From contig CAWFTP010000003.1 of assembly GCA_963818885.1 (NCBI GenBank), forward strand, positions 310,001-374,000: 64,000 nucleotides of DNA, written 5' to 3'. The DNA comes from DATFDN01 sp963818885 (GTDB taxonomy: Bacteria > Pseudomonadota > Alphaproteobacteria > Acetobacterales > Acetobacteraceae). The notes under the pieces are model-generated. The model was not told the origin of the DNA. It saw nothing but the letters and a program-made list of their open reading frames with translations, and made no database searches. The translations under genes and the position numbers were made by a program. Shown here in pieces: positions 8,599 to 16,493 of this stretch; the first letter of the stretch is position 1, and every line of letters starts with the position of its first letter.

Positions 8599-9987
8599 GT
8601 GTCGCACGCATCCGCCGCAGTGCCGTTCGACCGCGTGTTCCTGGGCGACGTGGTCACGGCCGACACCATCCTGCGCCAGGGCTACGTCGCCGCACGCGGA
8701 GAGACGATCGCCGCGATCGGGCAAGGCACGCCGCCGGCGGCCGGCGAGATGCTCGACTTCACCGGCAAGCTGCTGTTCCCCGGGCTGGTCGATGGGCACA
8801 TGCACACCTCCTCGGCAATCGGCTGGGAGGGGATCGAGGGTGCGACACGCAGTGCCGCCGCGGGCGGCGTCACGACCTGCTGCGACATGCCCTATGACGT
8901 GCCGCATCCGGTGACCGACGCCGCCAGGCTCGCCGACAAGATCGGCTGGGTGTCGCGCACCGCGCATGTGGACATGGCGCTCTACGGCACCATCACCAAG
9001 ACCGGCGGGCTCGACGCCATCTCCGACCTCGCGGCATCCGGCATCTCCGCCTTCAAGCTCTCAACCTACGAGTATGACGCGGTGCGTTTCCCGCGCATCG
9101 ACCATCCGACGATGCTCGCCGCGTTCCGCCTGATCGGCCGGACCGGCCTGCCGGTCGCCATCCACAACGAGGATCAGGAGCTGGTGGAGGCGCTGACCGC
9201 GCAGGCGCTCGCCGCCGGCCGCACCGAGCCGATCATGCATTGCCGCACGCGCCCGCCGGTCGTGGAGACGATGGCTGACAACGCGATCTTCGAGATGGGG
9301 CGCGAGGCGGGCGCGCATGTCCATATCGCCCACTCCTCCCTCGCCCGCGGCTTTGAGATCGCCTGCGAGTTCCGGCGCGGCGGCGGGCGCGACGGGTTCG
9401 ACGCCACCGGCGAGGCCTGCATCCAGTATCTCTGCATGAGCGAGAACGACATCGTCCGCCTCGGCGGGCGCGGCAAATGTAACCCGCCGTTCCGCGAGGC
9501 CGCCGAGATCCCGCGCATGTGGGACGCGCTGCTGGCGGACCAGATCGCCTATGTCTCGACCGACCACGCACCTTGGCCGATCGAGCGCAAGCGCGATCCG
9601 GACATCTTCAAATGCGGCGCCGGGCTGATCGGCCTGCAGAGCTTCGCGCCGCTGATGTACACCTTGCTCGACGAACGCGGCCTCTCGCCGACTCTGCTTG
9701 CCCGCTTCTGCGCCGAGAAATCGGCCCGCCTGCACGGCCTCTATCCGAAGAAGGGGGCGCTGCGCGTGGGCGCCGATTGCGACATCGCGGTGCTGGAGCC
9801 GGGCCGCTTTGCCTTCGACGAAACGAGCATCGTCGATCGGCCGGAGCTGCGCTGGTCGCCCTATCACGGCCGCACGATGCGCGCGCGCGTTGCGGCCACG
9901 GTGCTGCGCGGACGCCTGGTCTGGGACGGGGCGAGTGTGCTCGCGACTCCCGGAAGCGGGCAATTCGTGCCGCGCCAGACGAGATGA
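8599..9987 (+). CDS. Cyclic amidohydrolase (hydantoinase/allantoinase/dihydropyrimidinase type)
   Basis: A 462-residue dihydroorotase-superfamily amidohydrolase that should open a cyclic ureide ring. Metal ligands are visible in GLVDGHMHT (the HxH pair), SAFKLSTYEY (the Lys that is carbamylated in this family), IHNEDQE, HIAHSS and STDHAPW. The start is GTG at 8599, just after an AT-rich stretch (GGGGATACATATATAAGT) that could serve as promoter or ribosome site. The downstream N-carbamoyl amino acid hydrolase and racemase suggest a 5-substituted hydantoin substrate; the neighbouring uracil genes leave dihydropyrimidine or allantoin possible. Confidence 0.85.
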   Translation: MSHASAAVPFDRVFLGDVVTADTILRQGYVAARGETIAAIGQGTPPAAGEMLDFTGKLLFPGLVDGHMHTSSAIGWEGIEGATRSAAAGGVTTCCDMPYDVPHPVTDAARLADKIGWVSRTAHVDMALYGTITKTGGLDAISDLAASGISAFKLSTYEYDAVRFPRIDHPTMLAAFRLIGRTGLPVAIHNEDQELVEALTAQALAAGRTEPIMHCRTRPPVVETMADNAIFEMGREAGAHVHIAHSSLARGFEIACEFRRGGGRDGFDATGEACIQYLCMSENDIVRLGGRGKCNPPFREAAEIPRMWDALLADQIAYVSTDHAPWPIERKRDPDIFKCGAGLIGLQSFAPLMYTLLDERGLSPTLLARFCAEKSARLHGLYPKKGALRVGADCDIAVLEPGRFAFDETSIVDRPELRWSPYHGRTMRARVAATVLRGRLVWDGASVLATPGSGQFVPRQTR

Positions 9988-9993
9988 ACGTCG

Positions 9994-10323
9994 ATGCGGC
10001 TGCTTTGGCCGCTGATCGGGACCGCCGGACTGATTTGCGCGGGCGCCCTCGCCGGCATCATCGTGCACGTCCGCCGCACCGTGGTGCCGCCCGGCTGCAC
10101 CGATCCGCGGACTCTCGAACAAGTAATGCTGCGCCTCCCGCCGCAGGCCAAGCTCGAGCGGATCAAGGTGATCGCCGGGGGGCCGCTGGCGTTTCGCTTT
10201 GTCTGTGAGGCCGACATGGGCGCGGATACGGTCCACTACACGAGCCAATTCAGCCCCGATCACTCCCGTCAGCTCGTCACCGTCTCTGTCAGCCCCGTAT
10301 TGATATGGATGAGGGTGCAATGA
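9994..10323 (+). CDS. Small membrane-anchored protein of unknown function
   Basis: A 109-residue product with one N-terminal hydrophobic segment (about 4-26, rich in Leu, Ile, Ala and Gly) and a roughly 80-residue soluble part with two cysteines. It matches no family I recognise. It is credible because it starts 6 bases after the amidohydrolase stop and overlaps the next start as ATGA. It therefore sits inside a three-gene translationally coupled unit. It may tether or assist the two ring-opening enzymes at the membrane, but that is a guess. Confidence 0.6.
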   Translation: MRLLWPLIGTAGLICAGALAGIIVHVRRTVVPPGCTDPRTLEQVMLRLPPQAKLERIKVIAGGPLAFRFVCEADMGADTVHYTSQFSPDHSRQLVTVSVSPVLIWMRVQ

Positions 10324-11288
10324 GCCGCAGCATCGTCGTCGCCGCGGGCCAGCTGGGCCCGATCCAGAAGGCCGAGCCGCGGGAAGTGGCGGTCGGACGC
10401 ATGGTGCGGCTGATGGAGCGGGCGCACGCCCGTGGGGTGGAGCTGATCGTGTTCCCCGAGCTCGCCCTGACCACCTTCTTCCCGCGCCACTATCACGAGC
10501 GGATCGAGGACGCGGATCATTGGTTCGAGACATCGATGCCGTCCGACGCCACCGCACCGCTGTTTGACGCGGCGCGCCGCTTCGGCATCGGGTTTCACCT
10601 GGGCTACGCCGAGCTGGTGGAGGAGCGTGGGCACCGCCGCCACTTCAACACCGCGATCCTGGTCAGCCCCGACGGTGATATCTTCCTGAAGTACCGCAAG
10701 GTCCATCTGCCCGGCCACGCCGAGTTCGATCCGCGCCGCAAGGTCCAGCACCTGGAGAAGCGCTATTTCGAGGTCGGCGATCTCGGCTTCCCGGTGATCC
10801 GTGCCCCCTCCGGACGGCTCGACGGGGTCAACATGGGCCTCTTGATCTGCAACGACCGGCGCTGGCCGGAAGCCTGGCGTATGCTCGGGTTGCAGAGCGT
10901 GGAGCTGGTCATGCTCGGCTACAACACGCCGAGTCTGAACCAGGAGGCGGGCGGGTTCGAGGCTCACCATCTGCGCGTCTTCCACTCCCACCTGTCGATC
11001 CAGGCCGGGTGCTATCAGAACGCCTGCTTCGCGGTGGCGACCGCCAAGGCGGGGACGGAGGACGGCAACGAGCTGTTCGGCCACTCCATCATCGTCAATC
11101 CGCAGGGCGAGATCGTCGCCCAGGCCGGAACCTGGGACGACGAGCTGATCACTGCCGAGCTCAACCTCGACATGTGCACCCTCGGGCGGACCACCATCTT
11201 CGCCTTCGACCGGCATCGCCGGCCGGAAGCGTACCGCCGGATCACCGATCAGGTGGGCGCCGTCGATCCGCCGGTCTGGCGGAACTAA
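10320..11288 (+). CDS. N-carbamoyl-D-amino-acid hydrolase (nitrilase superfamily)
   Basis: Hydrolyses N-carbamoyl-amino acids to the amino acid, CO2 and ammonia, the second step after hydantoinase. The nitrilase triad is clear: Glu47 in FPELALTTFF, Lys127 in KYRKVHLPGH and Cys177 in LLICNDRRWPEAWR. The HLEKRYFEVGDLGFPV and YNTP segments closely follow the Agrobacterium D-carbamoylase, which separates it from beta-ureidopropionases. The start at 10320 follows GAGGG and overlaps the preceding gene by 4 bases. The length (322 residues) is slightly above the family's roughly 304. Confidence 0.9.
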   Translation: MSRSIVVAAGQLGPIQKAEPREVAVGRMVRLMERAHARGVELIVFPELALTTFFPRHYHERIEDADHWFETSMPSDATAPLFDAARRFGIGFHLGYAELVEERGHRRHFNTAILVSPDGDIFLKYRKVHLPGHAEFDPRRKVQHLEKRYFEVGDLGFPVIRAPSGRLDGVNMGLLICNDRRWPEAWRMLGLQSVELVMLGYNTPSLNQEAGGFEAHHLRVFHSHLSIQAGCYQNACFAVATAKAGTEDGNELFGHSIIVNPQGEIVAQAGTWDDELITAELNLDMCTLGRTTIFAFDRHRRPEAYRRITDQVGAVDPPVWRN

Positions 11289-11298
11289 CGCTGCAGCT

Positions 11299-12171
11299 CT
11301 ACGGCGCCACTACCAGCCGCCTGTAGAGGTGCCAGGTCGCGTGTCCCAGCACCGGCATCACGATGGCGAGCCCGACCAGGAACGGGATGCAGCCGATGAC
11401 CAGTGAGGCGGCAACCACGAAGCCCCAGAGAGCCATCGGCCCTACATTCATCCGCACCGCGCGGATCGATGTGGAGACCGCCGTCTCCACCGTAACGTCT
11501 GTCCGGTCGAGCATCATCGGGAAGGACACGACGCTGACGCACATCGCGACGACGGCGAAGATGAAGCCGATCCCGATGCCAAACACGATCAACGCCCAGC
11601 CCCGCGGGGTGTGGAACACGTCATGGAAGAACGAACCGGCGGAAGCCGGCTCCTCGGGGCCGAGCGTCAGGTCATAGATCCCCTGGGCGACGACCAGCCA
11701 GAGCAGGAACAGGCCGGTCAGCATCAGGCCGAGCCGTAGGATCGCCGGAAATGACGGCGATCGAAGCACCCCGAATGCGTCGGCCCACCGCACCTCCTGG
11801 CCGCGCTCGCGCCGCCGGCTCAGCTCATAGAGCCCGATACCGGCGAACGGTCCGATGATCGCAAATCCGGCGACCCCGGGGAACAGTAGCGGTACGACGC
11901 CGTAGCCGAACGCCAGCCGCGCAAAGACAAGGCCGGCGATCGGATAGATGATGCAGAGCAGGAAGACGTCGGTGCGGGCGGCGGCGAAATCCCTCACCCC
12001 CTGGATAAGCGCCTCGCGAATGTCCTGCACGCCGATCCGGCGCACCTCCGGATGCGCGCGACGGAGCGCGTGGACCGCCTCGGGCTCGTCCTGCACGACC
12101 ACTTCGGCCGCCGAGGCCGCACCTCTGATCTGATCCCATCCCCACTGTACCGGATTGCGGATGACGGCCAT
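11299..12171 (-). CDS. DUF2189 family integral membrane protein
   Basis: A 290-residue polytopic membrane protein. A roughly 65-residue soluble N-terminus ends in IREALIQGVRDFAAARTD, followed by about six hydrophobic segments, including LLFPGVAGFAIIGPFAGIGLYEL and a conserved-looking RMNVGPMALWGF. This layout is the DUF2189 pattern common in alphaproteobacteria. The ATG at 12171 has GGAGGGG upstream; a longer frame begins at 12192. No biochemical role is known. It converges tail to tail with the carbamoylase gene, 10 bases apart. Confidence 0.75.
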   Translation of the reverse strand: MAVIRNPVQWGWDQIRGAASAAEVVVQDEPEAVHALRRAHPEVRRIGVQDIREALIQGVRDFAAARTDVFLLCIIYPIAGLVFARLAFGYGVVPLLFPGVAGFAIIGPFAGIGLYELSRRRERGQEVRWADAFGVLRSPSFPAILRLGLMLTGLFLLWLVVAQGIYDLTLGPEEPASAGSFFHDVFHTPRGWALIVFGIGIGFIFAVVAMCVSVVSFPMMLDRTDVTVETAVSTSIRAVRMNVGPMALWGFVVAASLVIGCIPFLVGLAIVMPVLGHATWHLYRRLVVAP

Positions 12172-12286
12172 GTTCGTCCCCTCCCGAACCATCGGTTCAG
12201 GCCGCGGACCCCGACCAGCCGTCAGGCCACGAAAGAATCCCCGGCCCGCTTAGTCCAACATAGGCCCAAACAGCGCGAGCGATAGC

Positions 12287-12931
12287 TCAATTTTCGGCGC
12301 ATGAGACGATCGCGAGCGCGGCTGCCGCCTGGCACGGCTCGATGACCGGCACGCCCGCCTCCGCTTCGACGATGCCGCGATGATGCGCCATCCCTGTGCA
12401 GCCGAGGATGACCGCCTGCGCACCATCGCGGATGCAGGTGCGTGCTGCCGCGATCAGAGCGGCACGCGCGGCCGCCGGGTCGAGCAACTCGTCCATGGTG
12501 ACGTTCAGCGCCACTTCCGAAACCAGCCGCGGCTCGACTCCCATGGCGCGGAGTGCCGCGAGGTGTCGCTCCTTGGAGGCATCCACGATCGCGACGACTC
12601 CGAACCGCTCGACACGGGCGATTGCGCTCGCCACCGCACTGCGGAACACGCCGAGCACCGGGCGGCCCGTGATCGCGCGCGCTGCCTCGATCCCGGGGTC
12701 GGAGGCGCAGGCGATCACGTATGCATCCGCCGGCTCGCGCTCGATGCAGCGGCAGATCGGCTCCGCCGCGCTGTACCAGTCGCGCCAGGAATAGATCGCC
12801 TCCGGACCTTCGGGCAGCGAGACCACCTCGAGCGCGGGCGAGCCGGGCCGCCGGAACGGCGCGATCGCCGCATCGATCCCCGCCCCGCAGGCCGCCGAGC
12901 GGTTGGGGTTTATGAAGAGAATACGAGCCAT
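12287..12931 (-). CDS. Asp/Glu/hydantoin racemase family protein
   Basis: A 214-residue cofactor-independent racemase fold protein. The N-terminus (ARILFINPNRS) is the family signature. The two catalytic cysteines are visible at about Cys75 in VIACASDPGIEAA and Cys178 in VILGCTGMA. Together with the amidohydrolase and D-carbamoylase it would complete a hydantoin pathway by interconverting 5-substituted hydantoin enantiomers. Other Asp/Glu racemase members, such as maleate isomerase or allantoin racemase, remain possible; allantoin racemase is notable given the allantoinase-like enzymes around it. Confidence 0.8.
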   Translation of the reverse strand: MARILFINPNRSAACGAGIDAAIAPFRRPGSPALEVVSLPEGPEAIYSWRDWYSAAEPICRCIEREPADAYVIACASDPGIEAARAITGRPVLGVFRSAVASAIARVERFGVVAIVDASKERHLAALRAMGVEPRLVSEVALNVTMDELLDPAAARAALIAAARTCIRDGAQAVILGCTGMAHHRGIVEAEAGVPVIEPCQAAAALAIVSCAEN

Positions 12932-13029
12932 GCAGCATGCTCCCGCCTCTGGCAGGCCCGGGCAAGGGGGCTGATATGGCGGGTTGTTCCCGGCTGGGCT
13001 ATGTCGGGCCCACTTGCAGGAACGTGCCC

Positions 13030-13443
13030 ATGGCCCCAGTCGTCTGGCAACCGAACCGCACGATAGCCACGCCCCCGTGGCCGGTACCCTCGCTGGGCAC
13101 CGCGATCGGGCGCGGCTGGCGTGGGCTTTGTCCAGCCTGCGGCGAGGCTCGCGCGTTCGGCCGCTTTCTCAAGATCGTTCCGGTCTGCCCCTCTTGCGGT
13201 GCGCCGCTCGGTACCGCTCGCGCGGACGACGCGCCGCCCTATTTCACCATCCTCATTGTCGGCCACATCGTCGTGCCCCTGATCCTGCTGACGCAGACAA
13301 TCTTCACCGACTGGCAGCTCGCGGCGATCTATCTGCCCCTCACGGCGGTGCTCTGCCTGATCCTGCTGCAACCCGTAAAGGGCGCGACCCTCGGCGCCTT
13401 GGTGACCTTCGGGATGCTCAAACAGCCCGAACCGGCGGAATGA
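13030..13443 (+). CDS. DUF983 family small membrane protein
   Basis: A 137-residue protein with a zinc-ribbon-like segment of two CxxC pairs (CPACG and CPSCG) and then two hydrophobic helices (YFTILIVGHIVVPLILL and LAAIYLPLTAVLCLILL). This order defines DUF983. An earlier in-frame ATG at 12976 is possible. I prefer 13030 because it leaves a promoter gap to the divergent racemase. Its stop overlaps the next gene as ATGA. The function is unknown. Confidence 0.7.
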   Translation: MAPVVWQPNRTIATPPWPVPSLGTAIGRGWRGLCPACGEARAFGRFLKIVPVCPSCGAPLGTARADDAPPYFTILIVGHIVVPLILLTQTIFTDWQLAAIYLPLTAVLCLILLQPVKGATLGALVTFGMLKQPEPAE

Positions 13444-13943
13444 CCTTGGCGGCGCGAGCGGCACGGACTGACGAGTCACGGCTCGCGTGCGTCGTGCTGG
13501 AAGGCGAGGCGCTCAGCCGTCTCTCGCCCCTGCAGGAAGCGGATCGCGAACAAGCGGTCGCCGATCTCGCCGCCGAGAACAGCTTCGCCCCTCTCAAGCG
13601 CGGCGCTCCGCCCGGCCCTTACGCGCTACACCTCTCGATCCAGGAAGGGCGGCTCGCCTTCGACATTCGGCTCGCGGATGAGCGACCGGTGGTGATCGTC
13701 GTGCTCGCGCTGGGGCCGTTCCGCGGGCTTATCAAGGACTATCAGCTCCTGGTCGAAAGCCATATCCAGGCGGTGCATGAAGGGCGCGAGGCGAAGATCC
13801 AGGCGATCGACATGGGGCGGCGCGCGCTGCACAACGAAGGCGCGGCACTGCTGCGCGAGCGCCTCGCTGAAAAGATCGCGATCGATTTCGACACGGCGCG
13901 ACGCCTGTTCACGCTGGTCTGCGTGCTGCATCAGCGGATCTGA
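13440..13943 (+). CDS. UPF0262 family protein
   Basis: A 167-residue protein with the UPF0262 pattern: AENSFAPL, GPYALHLSIQEGRLAFDI, LGPFRGLIKDYQLL, then IQAIDMGRRALHNEGA and DFDTARRLFTLVCVLHQ at the C-terminus. The family is conserved and largely limited to Alphaproteobacteria, and its role is not established. Its ATG overlaps the DUF983 stop, and mtnA follows 6 bases downstream. These genes therefore form one operon. Confidence 0.85.
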   Translation: MTLAARAARTDESRLACVVLEGEALSRLSPLQEADREQAVADLAAENSFAPLKRGAPPGPYALHLSIQEGRLAFDIRLADERPVVIVVLALGPFRGLIKDYQLLVESHIQAVHEGREAKIQAIDMGRRALHNEGAALLRERLAEKIAIDFDTARRLFTLVCVLHQRI

Positions 13944-13949
13944 CTCGCG

Positions 13950-15038
13950 ATGAAGATCGACGGCGTCCCCTATCGCACGATCTGGACCGACGCCGACCGG
14001 ACCGTGCGCATCCTCGACCAGACGCGGCTTCCCTGGGAGGTCGTCGTCCTGCGCCTGGAGACACTCGATCAGGCCGCGCTCGCGATCCGCGCGATGCAGG
14101 TGCGGGGCGCGCCGCTGATCGGCGCGACCGCCGCTTACGGACTCTGCCTCGCTTTGCGCGCCGACGCTTCCACCGAGGCAATGGAGCGCGCCGCCGAAAC
14201 CCTCGCCGCCACCCGTCCGACCGCGGTCAATCTGCGCTGGGCGCTGGAACGCATGTTGACCCGGCTGCGCAACACCGCGCCGAGCGCGCGGGCCGACGCC
14301 GCCTATGCCGAGGCAGGCGCGATCGCCGAGGAGGACGTCGCCTGCAACGAGGCGATCGGCCGGCACGGCGCGGCGCTGATCGAGGCGGTTGCCGCCCGCA
14401 CGCCGGACCCGGTGAACGTGCTCACGCATTGCAACGCCGGTTGGCTCGCGACGGTCGACTGGGGCACCGCTCTCGCGCCGATCTACGTAGCGCATAACGC
14501 CGGCGTTCCGGTCCATGTGTGGGTGGACGAGACCCGCCCGCGCAATCAGGGCGCCGCGCTGACCGCGTTCGAGCTCGGCAAGCACGGGGTGGCGCACACC
14601 GTCATCGCCGACAATGCGGGCGGGCACCTGATGCAGCATCGCAAGGTCGACCTTGCGATCGTCGGCGCTGATCGGGTGACGCGGGCGGGCGACGCCGCCA
14701 ACAAGATCGGCACCTATCTGAAGGCGCTCGCGGCGCGCGACAATTTCGTCCCGTTTTGGGTCGCGCTGCCGTCCTCGACCATCGACTGGGACAGAACCGA
14801 CGGGGTCGCGGAGATTCCGATCGAGGAGCGCGACGCCGCCGAGGTGACCGATATCACCGGGCGCGCCGAGGACGGACGCATCGTGCGCGTGCGCGTCGCC
14901 GCCGAAGGGAGCGCCGCCGCCAACCCGGCTTTTGACGTGACTCCGGCGCGTCTCATCACGGGCCTGATCACCGAGCGGGGCCGATGCGAGGCGACGCAAG
15001 AGGGGCTGCGGTCGCTGTTTCCCGAACGCGCCGCCTGA
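13950..15038 (+). CDS. mtnA: S-methyl-5-thioribose-1-phosphate isomerase
   Basis: A 362-residue eIF2B-related isomerase that converts methylthioribose-1-phosphate to methylthioribulose-1-phosphate in methionine salvage. Visible motifs are AIRAMQVRGAPLIGATAAYG near the N-terminus, LTHCNAGWLATVDWGTAL (catalytic Cys region), WVDETRPRNQGA and the catalytic-Asp region VGADRVTRAGDAANKIGTY. It lies in the UPF0262-mtnA-btpA operon. No other methionine-salvage enzyme is adjacent. Confidence 0.93.
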   Translation: MKIDGVPYRTIWTDADRTVRILDQTRLPWEVVVLRLETLDQAALAIRAMQVRGAPLIGATAAYGLCLALRADASTEAMERAAETLAATRPTAVNLRWALERMLTRLRNTAPSARADAAYAEAGAIAEEDVACNEAIGRHGAALIEAVAARTPDPVNVLTHCNAGWLATVDWGTALAPIYVAHNAGVPVHVWVDETRPRNQGAALTAFELGKHGVAHTVIADNAGGHLMQHRKVDLAIVGADRVTRAGDAANKIGTYLKALAARDNFVPFWVALPSSTIDWDRTDGVAEIPIEERDAAEVTDITGRAEDGRIVRVRVAAEGSAAANPAFDVTPARLITGLITERGRCEATQEGLRSLFPERAA

Positions 15039-15880
15039 TGCCAGCGCCCGTCTTCCGTCCCAAGTCGAACGCGATCGCCGCGTTGTTCGGCGGCACGAAG
15101 GCGGTGGTCGGCGTCATCCATCTTCTCCCCCTGCCCGGCTCGCCCGGCTATGCCGGCCAGAGCATGGAGGCGCTGACGGCGTTCGCGCTCGCCGAGGCCG
15201 AGCGGTATCGCGCGGGCGGCGTGGATGGGCTGATCGTCGAGAACCACGGCGACATCCCGTTCGCCAAGCCGGACCGGCTGGGACCGGAGACCGCCGCCTG
15301 CATGGCGGTCATCGCCGATGCGGTCCGTCGCGCCGCCGGGCTGCCGGTCGGGATCAACGTGCTGGCGAATGCCGCGCAGGTTGCTCTCGCCGTCGCCAAG
15401 GCGGCGGGAGCGGCGTTCATCCGCGTGAACCAGTGGGCGAACGCGTATGTCGCCAACGAGGGGATCATCGAGGGTCCGGCCGCCGAGGCGACCCGCTATC
15501 GCGCGTGGCTGCACGCCAAGGACGTGCGCGTCTTCGCCGATGTGCATGTGAAGCACGGCGCGCACGCGATCACCGCCGATCGCCCGCTCGCCGAGCTTGC
15601 CCGTGACGTTGAATTCTTCGACGCCGACGCCGCGATCGTGACCGGCCAGCGGACCGGGGATGCGGCCAGCATGGAGGAGCTGCGCGCGATCGCCGCCGTC
15701 ACCGCCCTGCCAATCCTCGTTGGCTCCGGCGTCACGCCCGAGAATGTGGCCGACATCCTTGCCGTCGCCGATGGTGTCATCGTCGCGAGTGCGCTGAAGC
15801 GCGACGGGGTGTGGTGGAACGCGATCGATCCGGATCGGATGGCGGTGTTCGCCCAGGCAGTGAAACGGGCGCGGGGCTGA
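15038..15880 (+). CDS. BtpA/SgcQ family TIM-barrel protein
   Basis: A 280-residue protein of the BtpA/SgcQ family. Visible segments are VVGVIHLLPLPGSPGY, GVDGLIVENHGDIPF, FIRVNQWANAYV, FADVHVKHG and PILVGSGVTPENV, which resemble phosphate-binding TIM-barrel strands. BtpA was linked to photosystem I stability in cyanobacteria, while SgcQ lies in a sugar-phosphate operon, so the reaction is unknown. Its ATG overlaps the mtnA stop as TGATG, tying it to methionine salvage or pentose-phosphate side products. Its last 104 bases overlap the antisense tetR-like gene. Confidence 0.82.
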   Translation: MPAPVFRPKSNAIAALFGGTKAVVGVIHLLPLPGSPGYAGQSMEALTAFALAEAERYRAGGVDGLIVENHGDIPFAKPDRLGPETAACMAVIADAVRRAAGLPVGINVLANAAQVALAVAKAAGAAFIRVNQWANAYVANEGIIEGPAAEATRYRAWLHAKDVRVFADVHVKHGAHAITADRPLAELARDVEFFDADAAIVTGQRTGDAASMEELRAIAAVTALPILVGSGVTPENVADILAVADGVIVASALKRDGVWWNAIDPDRMAVFAQAVKRARG

Positions 15881-16493
15881 GCCCGCATCCGCGCAGCACC
15901 AGAAGCTCGATCAGCTCCGCCCCTGTCTGATAGTCCGCCGGGCCCAAACGGCGCCGCCCCAGCACCGCCCGGACCTGCACCTCGAAATCGGCGTAGGTCT
16001 GCGTCATCGCCCAGATGACGAAGAATAGGTGCCGCGGCTCAACCGGCGCCATCAGGCCGCGCGCGATCCAGCCCTCGATGACGGCCGACTTCTCCTCCAC
16101 CAGGGCGCGCAGCTCGCGGCCCAAGAAGCTACCGAGCTGCGGTGCGCCATGCAGGATCTCGTTGGCGAAGACCTTCGAGGCATGCGGTCTGGTACGCGAG
16201 TAGACCATCTTGCGGCGGATGTAGCTCGCGAGCGCCGCGGACGGGTCGCTCTCGGGCAGGATCTGATCGGTCGCCGACAGCCATATCCCGACGATATTGT
16301 CGAGCACCGCCCGATAGAGCCCCTCCTTGGTGCGGAAGTAGTAGTGCAGGTTGGCCTTTGGCAGACCGGCGGCGGCGGCGATCTCCGCCATGCGCGCGCC
16401 GCCGAAACCGGCGGTCGCAAAGACCCGCTCGGCGGCGGCGAGGATGCGTTCGGTGGTCCGTTCCCGGCGCGTCACCTCCGCCCGACCCGCCAT
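15777..16493 (-). CDS. rutR: TetR-family regulator of the RutR type (pyrimidine-responsive repressor)
   Basis: The N-terminal helix-turn-helix (about 14-60) contains ERILAAAERVFATAGFGGARM and LPKANLHYYFRTKEGLYRAVL. The C-terminal domain follows E. coli RutR closely: LDNIVGIWL, YIRRKMVYSRTRPHASKVFA, EKSAVIEGWIARG and FVIWAMTQTYADF. RutR binds uracil or thymine and represses pyrimidine catabolism. Its ATG overlaps the end of the upstream 353-residue gene by 22 bases, so the two are co-translated. A near-consensus RutR box lies upstream of that gene at 17584-17599. The C-terminus runs about 25 residues past the usual end, antisense to btpA, so a small indel near 15880 is possible. Confidence 0.85.
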   Translation of the reverse strand: MAGRAEVTRRERTTERILAAAERVFATAGFGGARMAEIAAAAGLPKANLHYYFRTKEGLYRAVLDNIVGIWLSATDQILPESDPSAALASYIRRKMVYSRTRPHASKVFANEILHGAPQLGSFLGRELRALVEEKSAVIEGWIARGLMAPVEPRHLFFVIWAMTQTYADFEVQVRAVLGRRRLGPADYQTGAELIELLVLRGCGLSPAPVSLPGRTPPSDPDRSRSTTPRRASAHSRR

